This document shows positions 50,316 through 58,540 of a stretch of 64,000 nt of DNA, piece after piece. Source of the DNA: Eriocheir sinensis (lineage: Eukaryota > Arthropoda > Malacostraca > Decapoda > Varunidae). Numbering within the stretch: the first letter of the stretch is position 1; every line of letters begins with the position of its first letter. The notes below the pieces were generated by a model. That model made no database searches. It was not told where the DNA came from and worked only from the letters and a program-made list of their open reading frames with translations. A program made the position numbers and the translations under genes. The stretch is from NCBI RefSeq assembly GCF_024679095.1, contig NW_026111614.1:203501-267500 (forward strand). The letters run 5' to 3'.

Positions 50316-50675
50316 AAGATGCCGGCCAACTACTCCATTATCCGGGGTAAGATCCACCATGGAAATGGACAGTATATTCATATGCAGTTTATCTCAGCTG
50401 TGGGCCACACGATGGACAGGCACCTTTAGTTTCTAGAGGCGGCCCACACTCGAGACAGATACGATTCAGATGATGCTGATGAAGCTGCTGTTGACTAAGA
50501 AAATCAACCTTCTCAGCAACAGAATCATTGTCCCTGCGCTGTGTGTCTGGCACCCCTAGAGAGAACGATCTGCTTCAGGCCTTGCAATAATGCACAGGTC
50601 TGTGTAGGCTGCAACAGCGTCACAGAAACCATGAGGTATCCATGTCCTATCTGCAGGGGCCAGGTGCAGGAGTGA
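50316..50675 (+). pseudogene. RING-finger protein fragment, decayed, inside the hAT element
   Basis: One frame from about 50316 (ATG at 50319) to a TGA at 50673-50675, broken by two in-frame stops (TAG 50427-50429, TAA 50496-50498). It reads MPANYSIIRGKIHHGNGQY, FISAVGHTMDRHL, an acidic DSDDADEAAVD stretch and a C-terminal RING-HC: CAVC, FRPC, QVCVGC, YPCPICRGQVQE. The usual His of the C-x-H pair is replaced (CNNAQ). RING domains normally recruit a ubiquitin-conjugating enzyme; this copy cannot encode a full protein. A C-terminal RING of this type occurs in inhibitor-of-apoptosis-like and other E3 proteins; which donor gene it came from is unknown. No introns are visible, so it may derive from a processed copy or a single exon. 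Confidence 0.75.
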
Positions 50676-51476
50676 TTAGAAATACTCACTCAGCAAGATA
50701 TGAAATACTGCTGCTTCATTTCTAGTTTTGAACGCTGCTGATTAATTGCAACCCCCAGTCTTCAGAGGGAAGAATGACACTCTCAATTTTATGGTTCGTA
50801 GGTTATTTATTGTAAAAAAAAGTCACTTGAAATAAAGACTGATATTGATATGTATCTTGTTGTGCTGCCTCGCGCTTCATCTGCTGGACCTGAACATAAT
50901 GTGTCGATGTTTTGCCTAGATCTGAAGATGTTTTTGACATTTTGGAAATATATGAAGTTTTGGATGCATTGATTTGATTTTATCCATTTTTGATGCTTTG
51001 AAGCCATCTAGTGTTTTTGATGATTTGATAACATCCAGGCAGTGTAAGCTTTTTTATAACTTGATAAGATACAGCTTTTTGGATGCTGTGAAAAGATAGT
51101 CTTTTTGGCGTTTTGATAGGCCTGACACCCTTGGAATAGTTTTGATGCTTAGAAGGCGCCCGATTTTTTACCAAGTAAAAAACATATGGCAAGTTGGCAA
51201 CATTAGTGCAAGAGGATATAACAATGTAGGATTATTTATTTATTTATTTATTTTTTTTTTTTTTGGGGGGGGGGTATATACCTCGAAGAGAATAAATGAA
51301 TCAATACATATGAATAGGTTGTTTTACTTTACCATCTTTGGAGCACATCATTTAACTTATGGAAGACTTTTAGTTAAAAAAAAAAAAAAAATCATGATTT
51401 TTTAGTAAAAAAAATCAATGATTTAATCATTTGATTAAATCAATTTGATTTAATCATTGCCAACTCTGTAATTTTC

Positions 51477-51904
51477 CACTATATTTTTATACTTTTTTAT
51501 CATGGTAAAAATGCATTTAAATATGCCTTTTGTCCTTGTTAAGCTTGGTGCTGGCTGACTGATTGATAATGGAAGTAGTAAAACAGGAGGAGGGGGAAGA
51601 GGAGGAGGAGGAGGAATACATAGGAAGAACAGACACTAGAAGACCTATCGGTCTATGGCGAGGGTGTCAGTTTACTACCGCTACTACTAGTAATCTACGT
51701 GTGGTAGAACAGGACAGAAAAGATGAAGGCTCCTTCCCACCCACCTCTCCCTCCGGCAACGTGCAGGAAATAGTTAGAAGAGAACACCATGTACCTTTAA
51801 GGAAGAAAGGGACATGGAAATTTTACAAAGAGAGAAATAAGAGGAAATTACTACCCTTAACACACTACTGGTAACCTAAGCTGTGGGGGAAAATGACTTC
51901 ATTA
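51477..51904. other. No gene recognised; GGA-rich tract
   Basis: Contains a purine tract GAGGAGGAGGAGGAGGAA near 51599. The plus frame 51563-51874 (acidic start, then KDEGSFPPTSPSGNVQE) is unrecognised. Read leftward, the segment could be a LINE 3' untranslated region ending in a CTC microsatellite, but this is a guess. Confidence 0.4.
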
Positions 51905-52390
51905 CATAAGAACATAAGAACATAGAAACACAGGCAGACTTGAAGAGGCCAAGTGGCCTACACAGGACAGCCCCAGAATCCCCCCTAATACTCACGATGG
52001 GTGAGGTGGAGGCTTGATCCTCGTTTTACCGGCGGTACTAGGCACGCACCAGTAACCTGTCACCTTACTGCACCCACCTCACTCCATCTGTCATGCGGAC
52101 ATTAACTGTTACTTTACTCTTTTGTTAACTTACGCTACTTGCAATCTAGGTTGTGGGAGAGAATAATATGGATTTAGGTTGAGGTCTTGCTGTAATCTGT
52201 CTGAAAACATGCGAAGAAGGGTCAGTATAATCTTATATCCCTGAAGTACTTATCAATGAAGACTTGAAGCTATTGATACTCTGTGCGCTAACTACTGACG
52301 GTGGAGTCTATTCCAGTGATCGACGACTCTATTATTGAAAAACTTTTGCGCACCAATGTGTTACATCAGTTTCCTTCAACTTCATACCGT
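51905..52390 (-). mobile_element. CR1-type LINE 3' end
   Basis: Reads leftward: a C-terminal RT scrap (FFNNRVVDHWNRL) near 52340, then a 3' untranslated part almost parallel to 39366-39590 (shared blocks AATCCCCCC, CTCACGATGGGTGAGG, GAGGCTTGATCCTCG, CCTGTCACCTTACTGCACCC). It ends in the octamer tail (plus strand ACATAAGAACATAAGAACAT at 51905). 5'-truncated copy of the same CR1 subfamily. Confidence 0.8.
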
Positions 52391-52609
52391 TGCTGCGTGT
52401 TATTGTGTTGGTGTATCTCTGAAATAGACTATCTAAAGGAGGAGGAGGAGGAGAAAGGGAATAAAAAGCATTGTTGTTTTCCTATATCCTAACAAATGCT
52501 GGCAGCAGGCTTGGTGAACAAAAATTACTGGAGTAAGAGGAAGAGTTGCATTGCCAGGTGAAATGAAGGAAAGGGTGGGTGAGGCATGGGGGCACGAAAC
52601 TGAACTCAC

Positions 52610-52836
52610 CATCCAAGGACTGCAGGCTGGAGGGCATACTTGGCACATCCTTGTAGTGGGGCAGCAGGAGGAACCAGTGGGAGGTGTAGGGTGGAGGCCG
52701 ACCACCTGGCAGGACATCTTGGCAGGGCTCAGCGTGTGGCCTATGAACCTTGAGTTGGAGCAGCGTTGGAACACTCTCCTCATCGTTCTCTGTCCCTGTG
52801 GTGGTGCTGGCCTGGCTCTTCCTCTGGGCTGAGTCT
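52610..52836 (-). CDS. Candidate host exon (minus strand), gene unrecognised
   Basis: 227-bp segment with an excellent acceptor (TGCTTTCCCATTTCAG) and an excellent donor (GATG/GTGAGT). In entry phase 2 it encodes about 75 residues with no stop and strong G/C third-position preference: QRKSQASTTTGTENDEES, VPTLLQLKVHRPH, GGRPPPYTSHWFLLLP, YKDVPSMPSSLQSLD. The acidic start looks disordered, the rest folded. A second frame is also open (MRRVFQRCSN) but has poorer codon bias. The exit phase (1) fits the entry of 46544-46673 and of 38690-38805. It is the best-supported exon on the minus strand. Family unknown. Confidence 0.52.
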
Positions 52837-53084
52837 CTGAAATGGGAAAGCAGCATTCATCAAGGCATTACTATAGGAGACAATGCACGTACAGAGGGAA
52901 GAGTGCAGTCGCTACAAGCTTCTTTCAACAGCAAGGGAGACAGCAATGGACAAAAATCACATTAGCAGCGACAAAAAGCCTGCTGGACGCTGCTCTCACC
53001 AAGGAAAAGAGAATGAGCACACACCAATGTTTCAGGGCCAACATTTAGGACAGAATGGTTTTGAAGGACTGGCTCGCACTACAA
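52837..53084. other. Short exon-like segment, duplicated
   Basis: AAAGCCTGCTGGACGCTGCTC occurs here (about 52974) and again at about 53377, where it is followed by ACAACG/GTAAGA, a donor-like border. On the plus strand both would encode SLLDAAL. No acceptor was found, so this is only a short duplication of possible coding origin. Confidence 0.3.
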
Positions 53085-53355
53085 ACACCCTCCCCCTCTT
53101 CCTCTTCCTACATCTCTTCCTCTTCCTATCCCCTGCTCCTCCTTCTCTTCCTGCCCCCTCCTACTGCTTCTCCTTCTCTTTCTCTCTATCTCCTCCTCCA
53201 ACTCCTTACCTAATATATATGCTTTGAAGAGGAAGAAAAGGAGGAAGAGAAGGGATAGGAAGAAAAGAGGAGGAGGGGAAAGGAAGAGAAAGAGGAGGAA
53301 AGGAAAAGGAGGGAGACAGGAAGAGAAAGAGAAGAGAGAGGAGGAGGAAAAGGAA
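53085..53355. repeat. Pyrimidine-rich tract followed by purine-rich tract
   Basis: About 125 bp of C/T-only sequence (CTCTTCCTCTTCC style, 53085-53210) is followed after a short AT spacer by about 130 bp of G/A-only sequence (GGAAGAGAAAGAGGAGG style, 53222-53355) on the same strand. The two halves are mutually complementary in composition and partly in sequence, giving an imperfect inverted repeat. Confidence 0.85.
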
Positions 53356-53604
53356 TAGTGAATGCATCAACATAAAAGCCTGCTGGACGCTGCTCTGACA
53401 ACGGTAAGAAGAATGAGAGGCTGGAAGATAGGCTGGCTGTTAATTTCCTCGTTTTTCAATATTTTCCAGAGTTTTATCATCTATTTTTGTTTTTTTACAG
53501 TTGAACACAGTTGTTCATGGGCCAAATATTTGTATACATTTTTATTCTTCATTGTTCATTTCAGCTAAATCATTCGTATTCATAATCTACACAGATGGAT
53601 TGCA

Positions 53605-53657
<53 letters not shown>
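53605..53657. repeat. (GT)n microsatellite, about 53 bp
   Basis: Uninterrupted GT repeats. A short piece just downstream (CCTTGCAGACTCTAATGTTCTTATGA near 53687-53712, shown here as a whole 26-base site by position only) resembles a CR1 3' tail; see GCAGACTC and GTTCTTATG there. Confidence 0.9.
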
Positions 53658-53659
<2 letters not shown>

Positions 53660-53850
53660 AGGATACCCAGAGACACACACTGGCAATCCTTGCAGACTCT
53701 AATGTTCTTATGACTAGAAGTATTTACAGGGACAGAAGGAATTTACTTCAGGGCACACAGGGACAGGATGAGAACACACAATGATATACAAGGACAAGGA
53801 AAATGGACATATGCACAAAAATAGGATACGTTTAAAAACATGTCCCTTAC

Positions 53851-54013
53851 GTGGTTGGCGGTCATGCACGCCCACAGCCCTTAGTGCATGGCGGGCGGTG
53901 ACGTGCAGGCTGTAGGCGTGGTCCACCCTGGCGGCTCCTCCTCCACGCCGCTCGATGAGTTGCTGCCACCACACACGGCTGCTCCCTCGCCAGACGGTAA
54001 ATGTCATCGCCAA
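53851..54013 (-). CDS. Candidate host exon (minus strand), gene unrecognised
   Basis: 163-bp GC-rich segment between an acceptor (TTACGTCTGCAG) and a donor (CAACCAC/GTAAGG). In phase 0 it encodes MTFTVWRGSSRVWWQQL, IERRGGGAARVDHAYSLHV and TARHALRAVGVHDRQP, with a strong G/C third-position preference. A second frame (GDDIYRLAREQP) is open for the first two thirds and cannot be excluded. The exit phase (1) does not equal the entry phase (2) of 52610-52836, so an exon between them or a different border is needed. No family recognised. Confidence 0.48.
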
Positions 54014-54479
54014 CTGCAGACGTAATTTCATGCAGTATATACGTACATAAATTCTTGGGCTATATTATGTCATATGTTATATAAAGATTTCATGAGATAT
54101 AATGTCATGTATTATTTGAACATTTAAACTTAAAAGCCTGCAAGATGTCAGTCAGTCTACACATCAGCAAATATTGTGGCCCAGTTGTGGCGTGGGTTGT
54201 GAGAGGAACACCAAGTAATTGACCACAACTTTGCAGAGGTTTGAATGTACTATTTATAGTAAACATATAGTGGTAAAACAAATGGTTTAGTTTAGTTTGA
54301 TTTCCAAGAGCTGAAGCAAAAAGTGTTACAAGCCAACTTGAGCTCCCCTTCCTCCTCCTTTTCCTTCTTATTACAGTTATTATTATGAGAGACAAATCAG
54401 GCAGAAAGGGAGGAAGGCTGACACTGTGAGCTTCCACTCCAGCAGCCCACACACACCGCAGACCACAAGAAGGAAAGCT
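54014..54479. other. No gene recognised
   Basis: AT-rich, non-repetitive sequence with no coding signal or TIR pair that I could see; it would be intronic if the minus-strand exon candidates form a gene. Confidence 0.5.
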
Positions 54480-54890
54480 AAAGCAATGAGAAAACTAGAA
54501 AGAAGCTGAGATACTGTAGAAGATTATACAAGTGGAGGGACAGAGAGACAAGGCAACAGATATCCCAAAATACACCTCTCCTCCTCCTCCTCCCCCTTAC
54601 ATTCCTCCTGGCCTGGCACCGCCGCCTCCCCCGCTGTGCTGCCTTGCCAGTGATTTCTCTCACATGCAAGTGAAACCTTAGGGAGGAATACACCCTGACC
54701 CCAAGATATTTATAGTTATCTCGTACATCTTGAATGGCTTGGTTTCCTATACAATATGGTAGAGGAACAGGAGCATCAAGGAGATTCCTACAACAGTTCG
54801 TTCTGGCACATTTACCAACTGAGAAAGATAAACCCGTGAACACATACTCGCTTCTTCCTCTGGCACTACTCTCCTCTACACTAAGCATAC
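54480..54890 (-). pseudogene. LINE reverse transcriptase C-terminal scrap
   Basis: Within a 136-residue minus-strand frame, residues about 20-85 read as the post-catalytic part of a non-LTR RT: GLSFSVGKCARTN, IQDVRDNYKYLGVRVYSSL, RFHLHVREITGKAA. The block Y-K-Y-L-G-V followed by F-H-L-H-V is the usual thumb-side motif. Catalytic motifs and ends are not present. The flanks (arginine-rich RRRCQARRN) may be unrelated. The clade cannot be assigned. Confidence 0.6.
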
Positions 54891-55212
54891 TGCACTACTC
54901 TCCCTGCCGCCTGACAGCCGCTGGTGATCCTCAGCTTCCGTGTTGCAGAGCGGCGCCCCGTGCTGTGTTTACCTTCCCTGCAGATGATGACGATGATGTA
55001 CGTGGGTTGGCGCCCTTGCAGCGGGAGCACAATCCCGTGACATTCCTGTCTCGTTTCCGTTACAGTTTGCGTTTGCTTGTTCAGTATCAGTAATATTTTT
55101 TTTCTATCATTTCCGGCTGCTGGTTCTGCTCAAAGGGTTGTTTGTACGATACAACGTGGGGACTTGTTATTCGTCTCGTACTGCACCAAGGACGTCCGTC
55201 CAGTGGGAACAT

Positions 55213-55261
55213 ATGGCCCGAGGACGTGGTGGTCGAGGAGGCCGGGGGCAGGAGCTCAATA
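55213..55261 (+). CDS. Candidate first coding exon with RGG box
   Basis: ATG at 55213 in a GC-rich stretch opens MARGRGGRGGRGQELN and meets a donor-like CAATA/GTAAGA at 55262. RGG/GRG clusters bind RNA and are common at the N-terminus of RNA-processing proteins. If real, this is the first coding exon of a plus-strand gene whose remaining exons are not visible; the downstream region is occupied by repeats and an Academ-like element. Without splicing, the frame continues only to 55353. Evidence is limited to the start, the motif and the donor. Confidence 0.3.
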
Positions 55262-55333
55262 GTAAGACCAACGCTCATAAGATTGTTTCCAGTGCCTCTG
55301 CCGCAGCAAGTATTAATGCTGACGGTAGTGACG

Positions 55334-55500
55334 ACCATAGATGGGCACGATAACAGAAAATTAACCTTATTCCCGATACCCGATAACTGATAATGGAAAA
55401 CCTTATCGGTGATAACCGATATTCGTTAACTGCAGACACAAATATAAGCGATAACCGATAACCGATATAAATCCATTATTCCGATACTAGCTAAAGTCCG
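55334..55500 (+). mobile_element. Fragment of a GATAACCGATA-type element end
   Basis: From TAGATGGGCACGATAACAG on, the sequence consists of variants of GATAACCGATA in both orientations (CCTTATCGGTGATAACC, GCGATAACCGATAACCG). A terminus with TGGGCACGATAAC followed by such subterminal repeats recalls ends of hAT-type elements in invertebrates. No matching second end or duplication was found nearby, so it is a fragment at best. Confidence 0.4.
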
Positions 55501-55755
55501 GCAAATCTTAAGTGGCGGCTCTGACGTAGACAGCCCGCTAGACACTGGTGCTATATGTCTCCAACTGACCTCGCGTACCGTGCCTCTCACACCCTTCTCT
55601 CTCTCTCTCTCTCCCCGTGTCTCTCTCTTTCACTCTCACTCTAGTATAAAAACAGATATGTTTTTTATGATTGATTCTCTATCTGTGAGTGAATACAAAG
55701 AAATTTGTACAACACTTGGCCACCGCGGCGTTGTCATGCTCTTCTCAACCCAACA

Positions 55756-57637
55756 TAGTGTGCTGGCTTAGGGGAAACACCGTTACAGGCTGGACAAAAG
55801 CATGAAATTTTGCATGGGGTCTTTTATGGGTCTTCTCAAAAAAATTAGAAGGGGTGCCCCAATGGCAAGCTTCAGGGAGCTCAGAAATTCAAGATGGCGT
55901 CCAAGATGGCTGCCAGAACCCGTTTTTGCCCATATTTCAGCCATTTGTGGTGATGTAATGTTGTGCAACAACTCTTTTCATGGTTTTGATGGTCAAGGAT
56001 TTCAAAAATGATTATACCAAGCTTATATGATAGCACTGCTAAATAACTTACTTTGATTTACAAATTACACAATTCCATGCCTCAGACTGCCGAGCGATGG
56101 TCACTCAAGTCTGCCCGTCTAACCCTATTTCTCAGTGCCTAAAGCAGAGTTCTTGCATAATGATGCTATTTGTATCTCACATGACCGCTGGACACAACCA
56201 GATTCTGGTTGTCGGAATGTATTAGGCCTACAATACATCATTTCCATGTGGTGACGTCAGGTATATTTCAAACATGTGAAAATGCGACAACAGTGATGCA
56301 ATGGGTCAGATTATTGCGGGCAACAGTTTTACCACAGCCACGCAAAAATGAAAGAGACATAGTTAGGGAGGAACAAGAGCTGCATCTGTCAGTGCCAAGT
56401 ATCATCAACTGGAATTCTTGTAGAAATTTTTGTTTTCACATCAACAAAATGTTCTTTAGCTTGTGCTTGTATTGTTTGTGTTTTGCTTGCAGATGTGGTG
56501 GCCACGTGGTGTTGGTGTCATGGATTGGACCAAGTGCATTATTTGTCGAGAAGAAACCCTAAAACCATTAAAATGTCCAATGAACAGTTTAGCGGGAACT
56601 CCTGCTGAGAAAAAGGAAACCTATGAAACCTTTTTGAGCACTGTGGAGGAGTTTCGCACACTAGATGCATTACCGGTGAAACTACTATTTGAAAGTGACA
56701 TAAGCGCTGAAGTTCTCATTGAAAACAAAGCATCATGGCACAAAGCTTGTCATCTGAAATTTGCCAGTTCCAAGCTCAGCAAAGCCAAGAAACGAAAAGA
56801 AACAGCCTCTGTAGAAGTCCCCCAGAGAGTATGCAAGCGAGCATCTCTAGACAAACAAGTTTGCTTGTTCTGCACAAAGGGAAATGAAACTGAACAACTA
56901 CACAGTTTCTGCACCTTTGATGCTGATTCTAATGTTCGGAGCATGGTCACTGAACTGCAGGACACTGAACTTCTGTCGCGGATGGCCAGTGGAGATCTTA
57001 TTGCCATTGAGGCTAAGTATCACTTGAAGTGTTTGACTTCTCTCCGCAACAGGTACAGAGCACATGTGAGAAAATGTAATCCTCAAGAAGAAAACATAAG
57101 TGAAAAGATGAAAGAAGGTGTTGCATTCATTGAACTTGTCAACTATATTGAAAAGTGTGTTGACAATGGCACTCTCCTTTTCAAACTTTCTGAATTGCAC
57201 AGTATGTACGTAGGGCACTTGGGAAGTTTGGGAATTCACAAAGCCATCAACAAAACAAGGCTGAAAGAACAACTTTTGAAGAGATTTCCAGAAGCTCAGG
57301 CACAGTCTGATGGACGAAATGTCATTGTTGTATTTGAAAGTGGGATGAGAAGCATGCTTAGAGATGCCCTGAAAAAACGTGACTACACAGAGGATGCCTT
57401 CACGCTTGCAAAAGCGTGAAACACTAGAAATTTGCATCATAACTAGCCGATCTGTGGATGAAATAGGTTCCGGCGGCCATCTTGGACGCCATCTTGAATT
57501 AGCACCCTTGGATGACCTGAATTTTGGGCACCTTCCAGAATTATTCTTCATATGGTAGAGAAGACATATGCCAAATTTGGTGCTTTTGTCCGCCCGGTAA
57601 CGGTATGGCCCAGGGTTGACCTTAAGCCAGCACACTA
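55756..57637 (+). mobile_element. Academ-like short element with TIRs, 1.9 kb
   Basis: Termini are inverse copies: TAGTGTGCTGGCTTA on the left and its reverse complement on the right (57623-57637). Interrupted inner similarity runs for about 150-170 bp: CCGTTAC, GGACAAAAGCA, AAATTT and CAAGATGGCGTCCAAGATGG in both arms. CA lies on both sides (55754-55755, 57638-57639); a longer duplication is not visible. The ends begin TAGT, as in the 22933-28432 element, and the single gene inside (56520-57419) keeps the same order of paired Cys/His motifs. It lacks the central region and the nuclease, so it appears to be an internally shortened, probably non-autonomous relative. Confidence 0.72.
56520..57419 (+). 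CDS. Academ-like N-terminal zinc-binding protein, uninterrupted
   Basis: 299-residue open frame. I chose the Met of MDWTKCIICREE (56520), because an acceptor-like TTTGTGTTTTGCTTGCAG ends at about 56493 and the frame before it is vector-like hydrophobic residues encoded in the pyrimidine tract. In the numbering of the longer frame from 56463, the motifs are C25-x2-C28, H93-x2-C96, C134-x2-C137 and H187-x2-C190 (YHLKC), the same order and similar spacing as in the protein starting at 23452. After a basic patch (SKAKKRKE) and RNRYRAHVRK there is a helical part (FIELVNYIEKCVDNGTLLFKL) and the frame ends AFTLAKA. It could be a DNA-binding remnant able to occupy TIRs without cutting; that is inference. 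The frame being intact over 900 bp is notable. Confidence 0.6.
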   Translation: MDWTKCIICREETLKPLKCPMNSLAGTPAEKKETYETFLSTVEEFRTLDALPVKLLFESDISAEVLIENKASWHKACHLKFASSKLSKAKKRKETASVEVPQRVCKRASLDKQVCLFCTKGNETEQLHSFCTFDADSNVRSMVTELQDTELLSRMASGDLIAIEAKYHLKCLTSLRNRYRAHVRKCNPQEENISEKMKEGVAFIELVNYIEKCVDNGTLLFKLSELHSMYVGHLGSLGIHKAINKTRLKEQLLKRFPEAQAQSDGRNVIVVFESGMRSMLRDALKKRDYTEDAFTLAKA

Positions 57638-57639
57638 CA

Positions 57640-58260
57640 TCCTCCTCCTCCCCCTTCACCCCTTTCCTCTCTTTTTTTTCCCTTACCTTTAAATTCCTTT
57701 CATTTTTTTCCCTCTTCTATTCACAGTCATCCGCTCCCTCCTCTTCTCTCTCACCCATAACCCCATAATATTCCTCTCCCATGTTTTCCCCCTTCCTTCC
57801 TTCCCTTTCCTCACCCCGAAGTCTTTAATTTCTCTCTCTTTTCCCTATTTTATCCTCGTCTGTACACTCTCCCTTTCTCTTGCCCAAAGCACACCCTGGT
57901 ACTCTTTTCCCTTTTTCTCCCTCTTCATCTTTTTTTATCTTTCTCCCCTTTCCTCCTCTTCCCTTTAAGTTCTCCGCATATTCTCCCTTCATTCCACATC
58001 TATCATCTCCCTCCCATTCTCTTCCACCCATCACTTTAATACTCCTCTCTTCTCATTTTCCCTCTCCTCCTTTCCCTCTATCTCTCCCCTCACCCATAAT
58101 TTCCTTTCATTTTTCCCTCTTCCATCATTATCTATCCACTTCTTCCACTTCTCTTCTACCTCCTCTCCTCCCCCTCTCCACCTTTTATATACTCCTCCCT
58201 CCCTTCCTCCTCCTCCTCCTCCTCCTCCTCCTCCTCCTCCTCCTCACCTGGAAGCCTCTC
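57640..58260 (+). repeat. Pyrimidine-rich low-complexity region with (CTC)n
   Basis: About 600 bp with nearly no purine runs (CTCCCTTTCTCTTGCCC, CCTCTCCTCCTTTCCC style), including (CTC)n at 58206-58246. Several frames remain open through lack of stop triplets; no gene inferred. It starts directly after the Academ-like short element. Confidence 0.9.
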
Positions 58261-58362
58261 AGACCTAAATATTACCTTCCTAATTAAGGCTTCGGACGGA
58301 GGAAAAGGAAAGTCTGTATGAGATGAAGTATGGAGGAAAGGAGGGAAAAATAACGTTATTGT

Positions 58363-58363
<1 letters not shown>

Positions 58364-58428
<65 letters not shown>
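58364..58428. repeat. (GA)n microsatellite at CR1 3' end
   Basis: 65 bp of GA. Frames of alternating Arg-Glu or Leu-Ser are not genes. See the CR1 entry for its link to the element terminus. Confidence 0.96.
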
Positions 58429-58432
<4 letters not shown>

Positions 58433-58540
58433 CATAGAAAATCAGACCACACAGACCCCATGGTCCAGACTTGGTGGTCTGTCCTTAAACCTAAGTGATT
58501 TTATATTAATCAGAAGACTCCAAAACGTTGCATTTCTACT

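Larger units (their letters stand above)
49263..51468 (+). mobile_element. Non-autonomous hAT-type element carrying a RING-finger fragment
   Basis: The left end CAGGGTTGGTGATTTTT and the right end (reverse complement CAGAGTTGGCAATGATT) form inverted termini. An 8-bp duplication TAATTTTC lies at 49255-49262 and 51469-51476. Both traits fit the hAT superfamily. Subterminal AT-rich tracts of ATTGATTTTTTTT type pair on both sides, and farther in, ATCAAAGCATCAAA-rich sequence (49690-49940) faces the inverse TTTGATGCTTTGA-rich sequence (50930-51140). No transposase frame was recognised. Inside lie a 27-bp repeat (49977-50080) and the RING-finger pseudogene (50316-50675). The element seems to depend on a transposase elsewhere and to have acquired a foreign gene piece. 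Confidence 0.8.

Noticed and set aside
50316..50675. Functional ubiquitin ligase or viral apoptosis inhibitor gene
   Set aside because: Two in-frame stops, a lost RING His and location inside a non-autonomous transposon. Nothing specific ties it to a virus.
57880..58287. Pro/Ser/Leu-rich plus-strand protein of 135 residues
   Set aside because: The tract is pyrimidine-only, so stop codons cannot occur; no motif is present.
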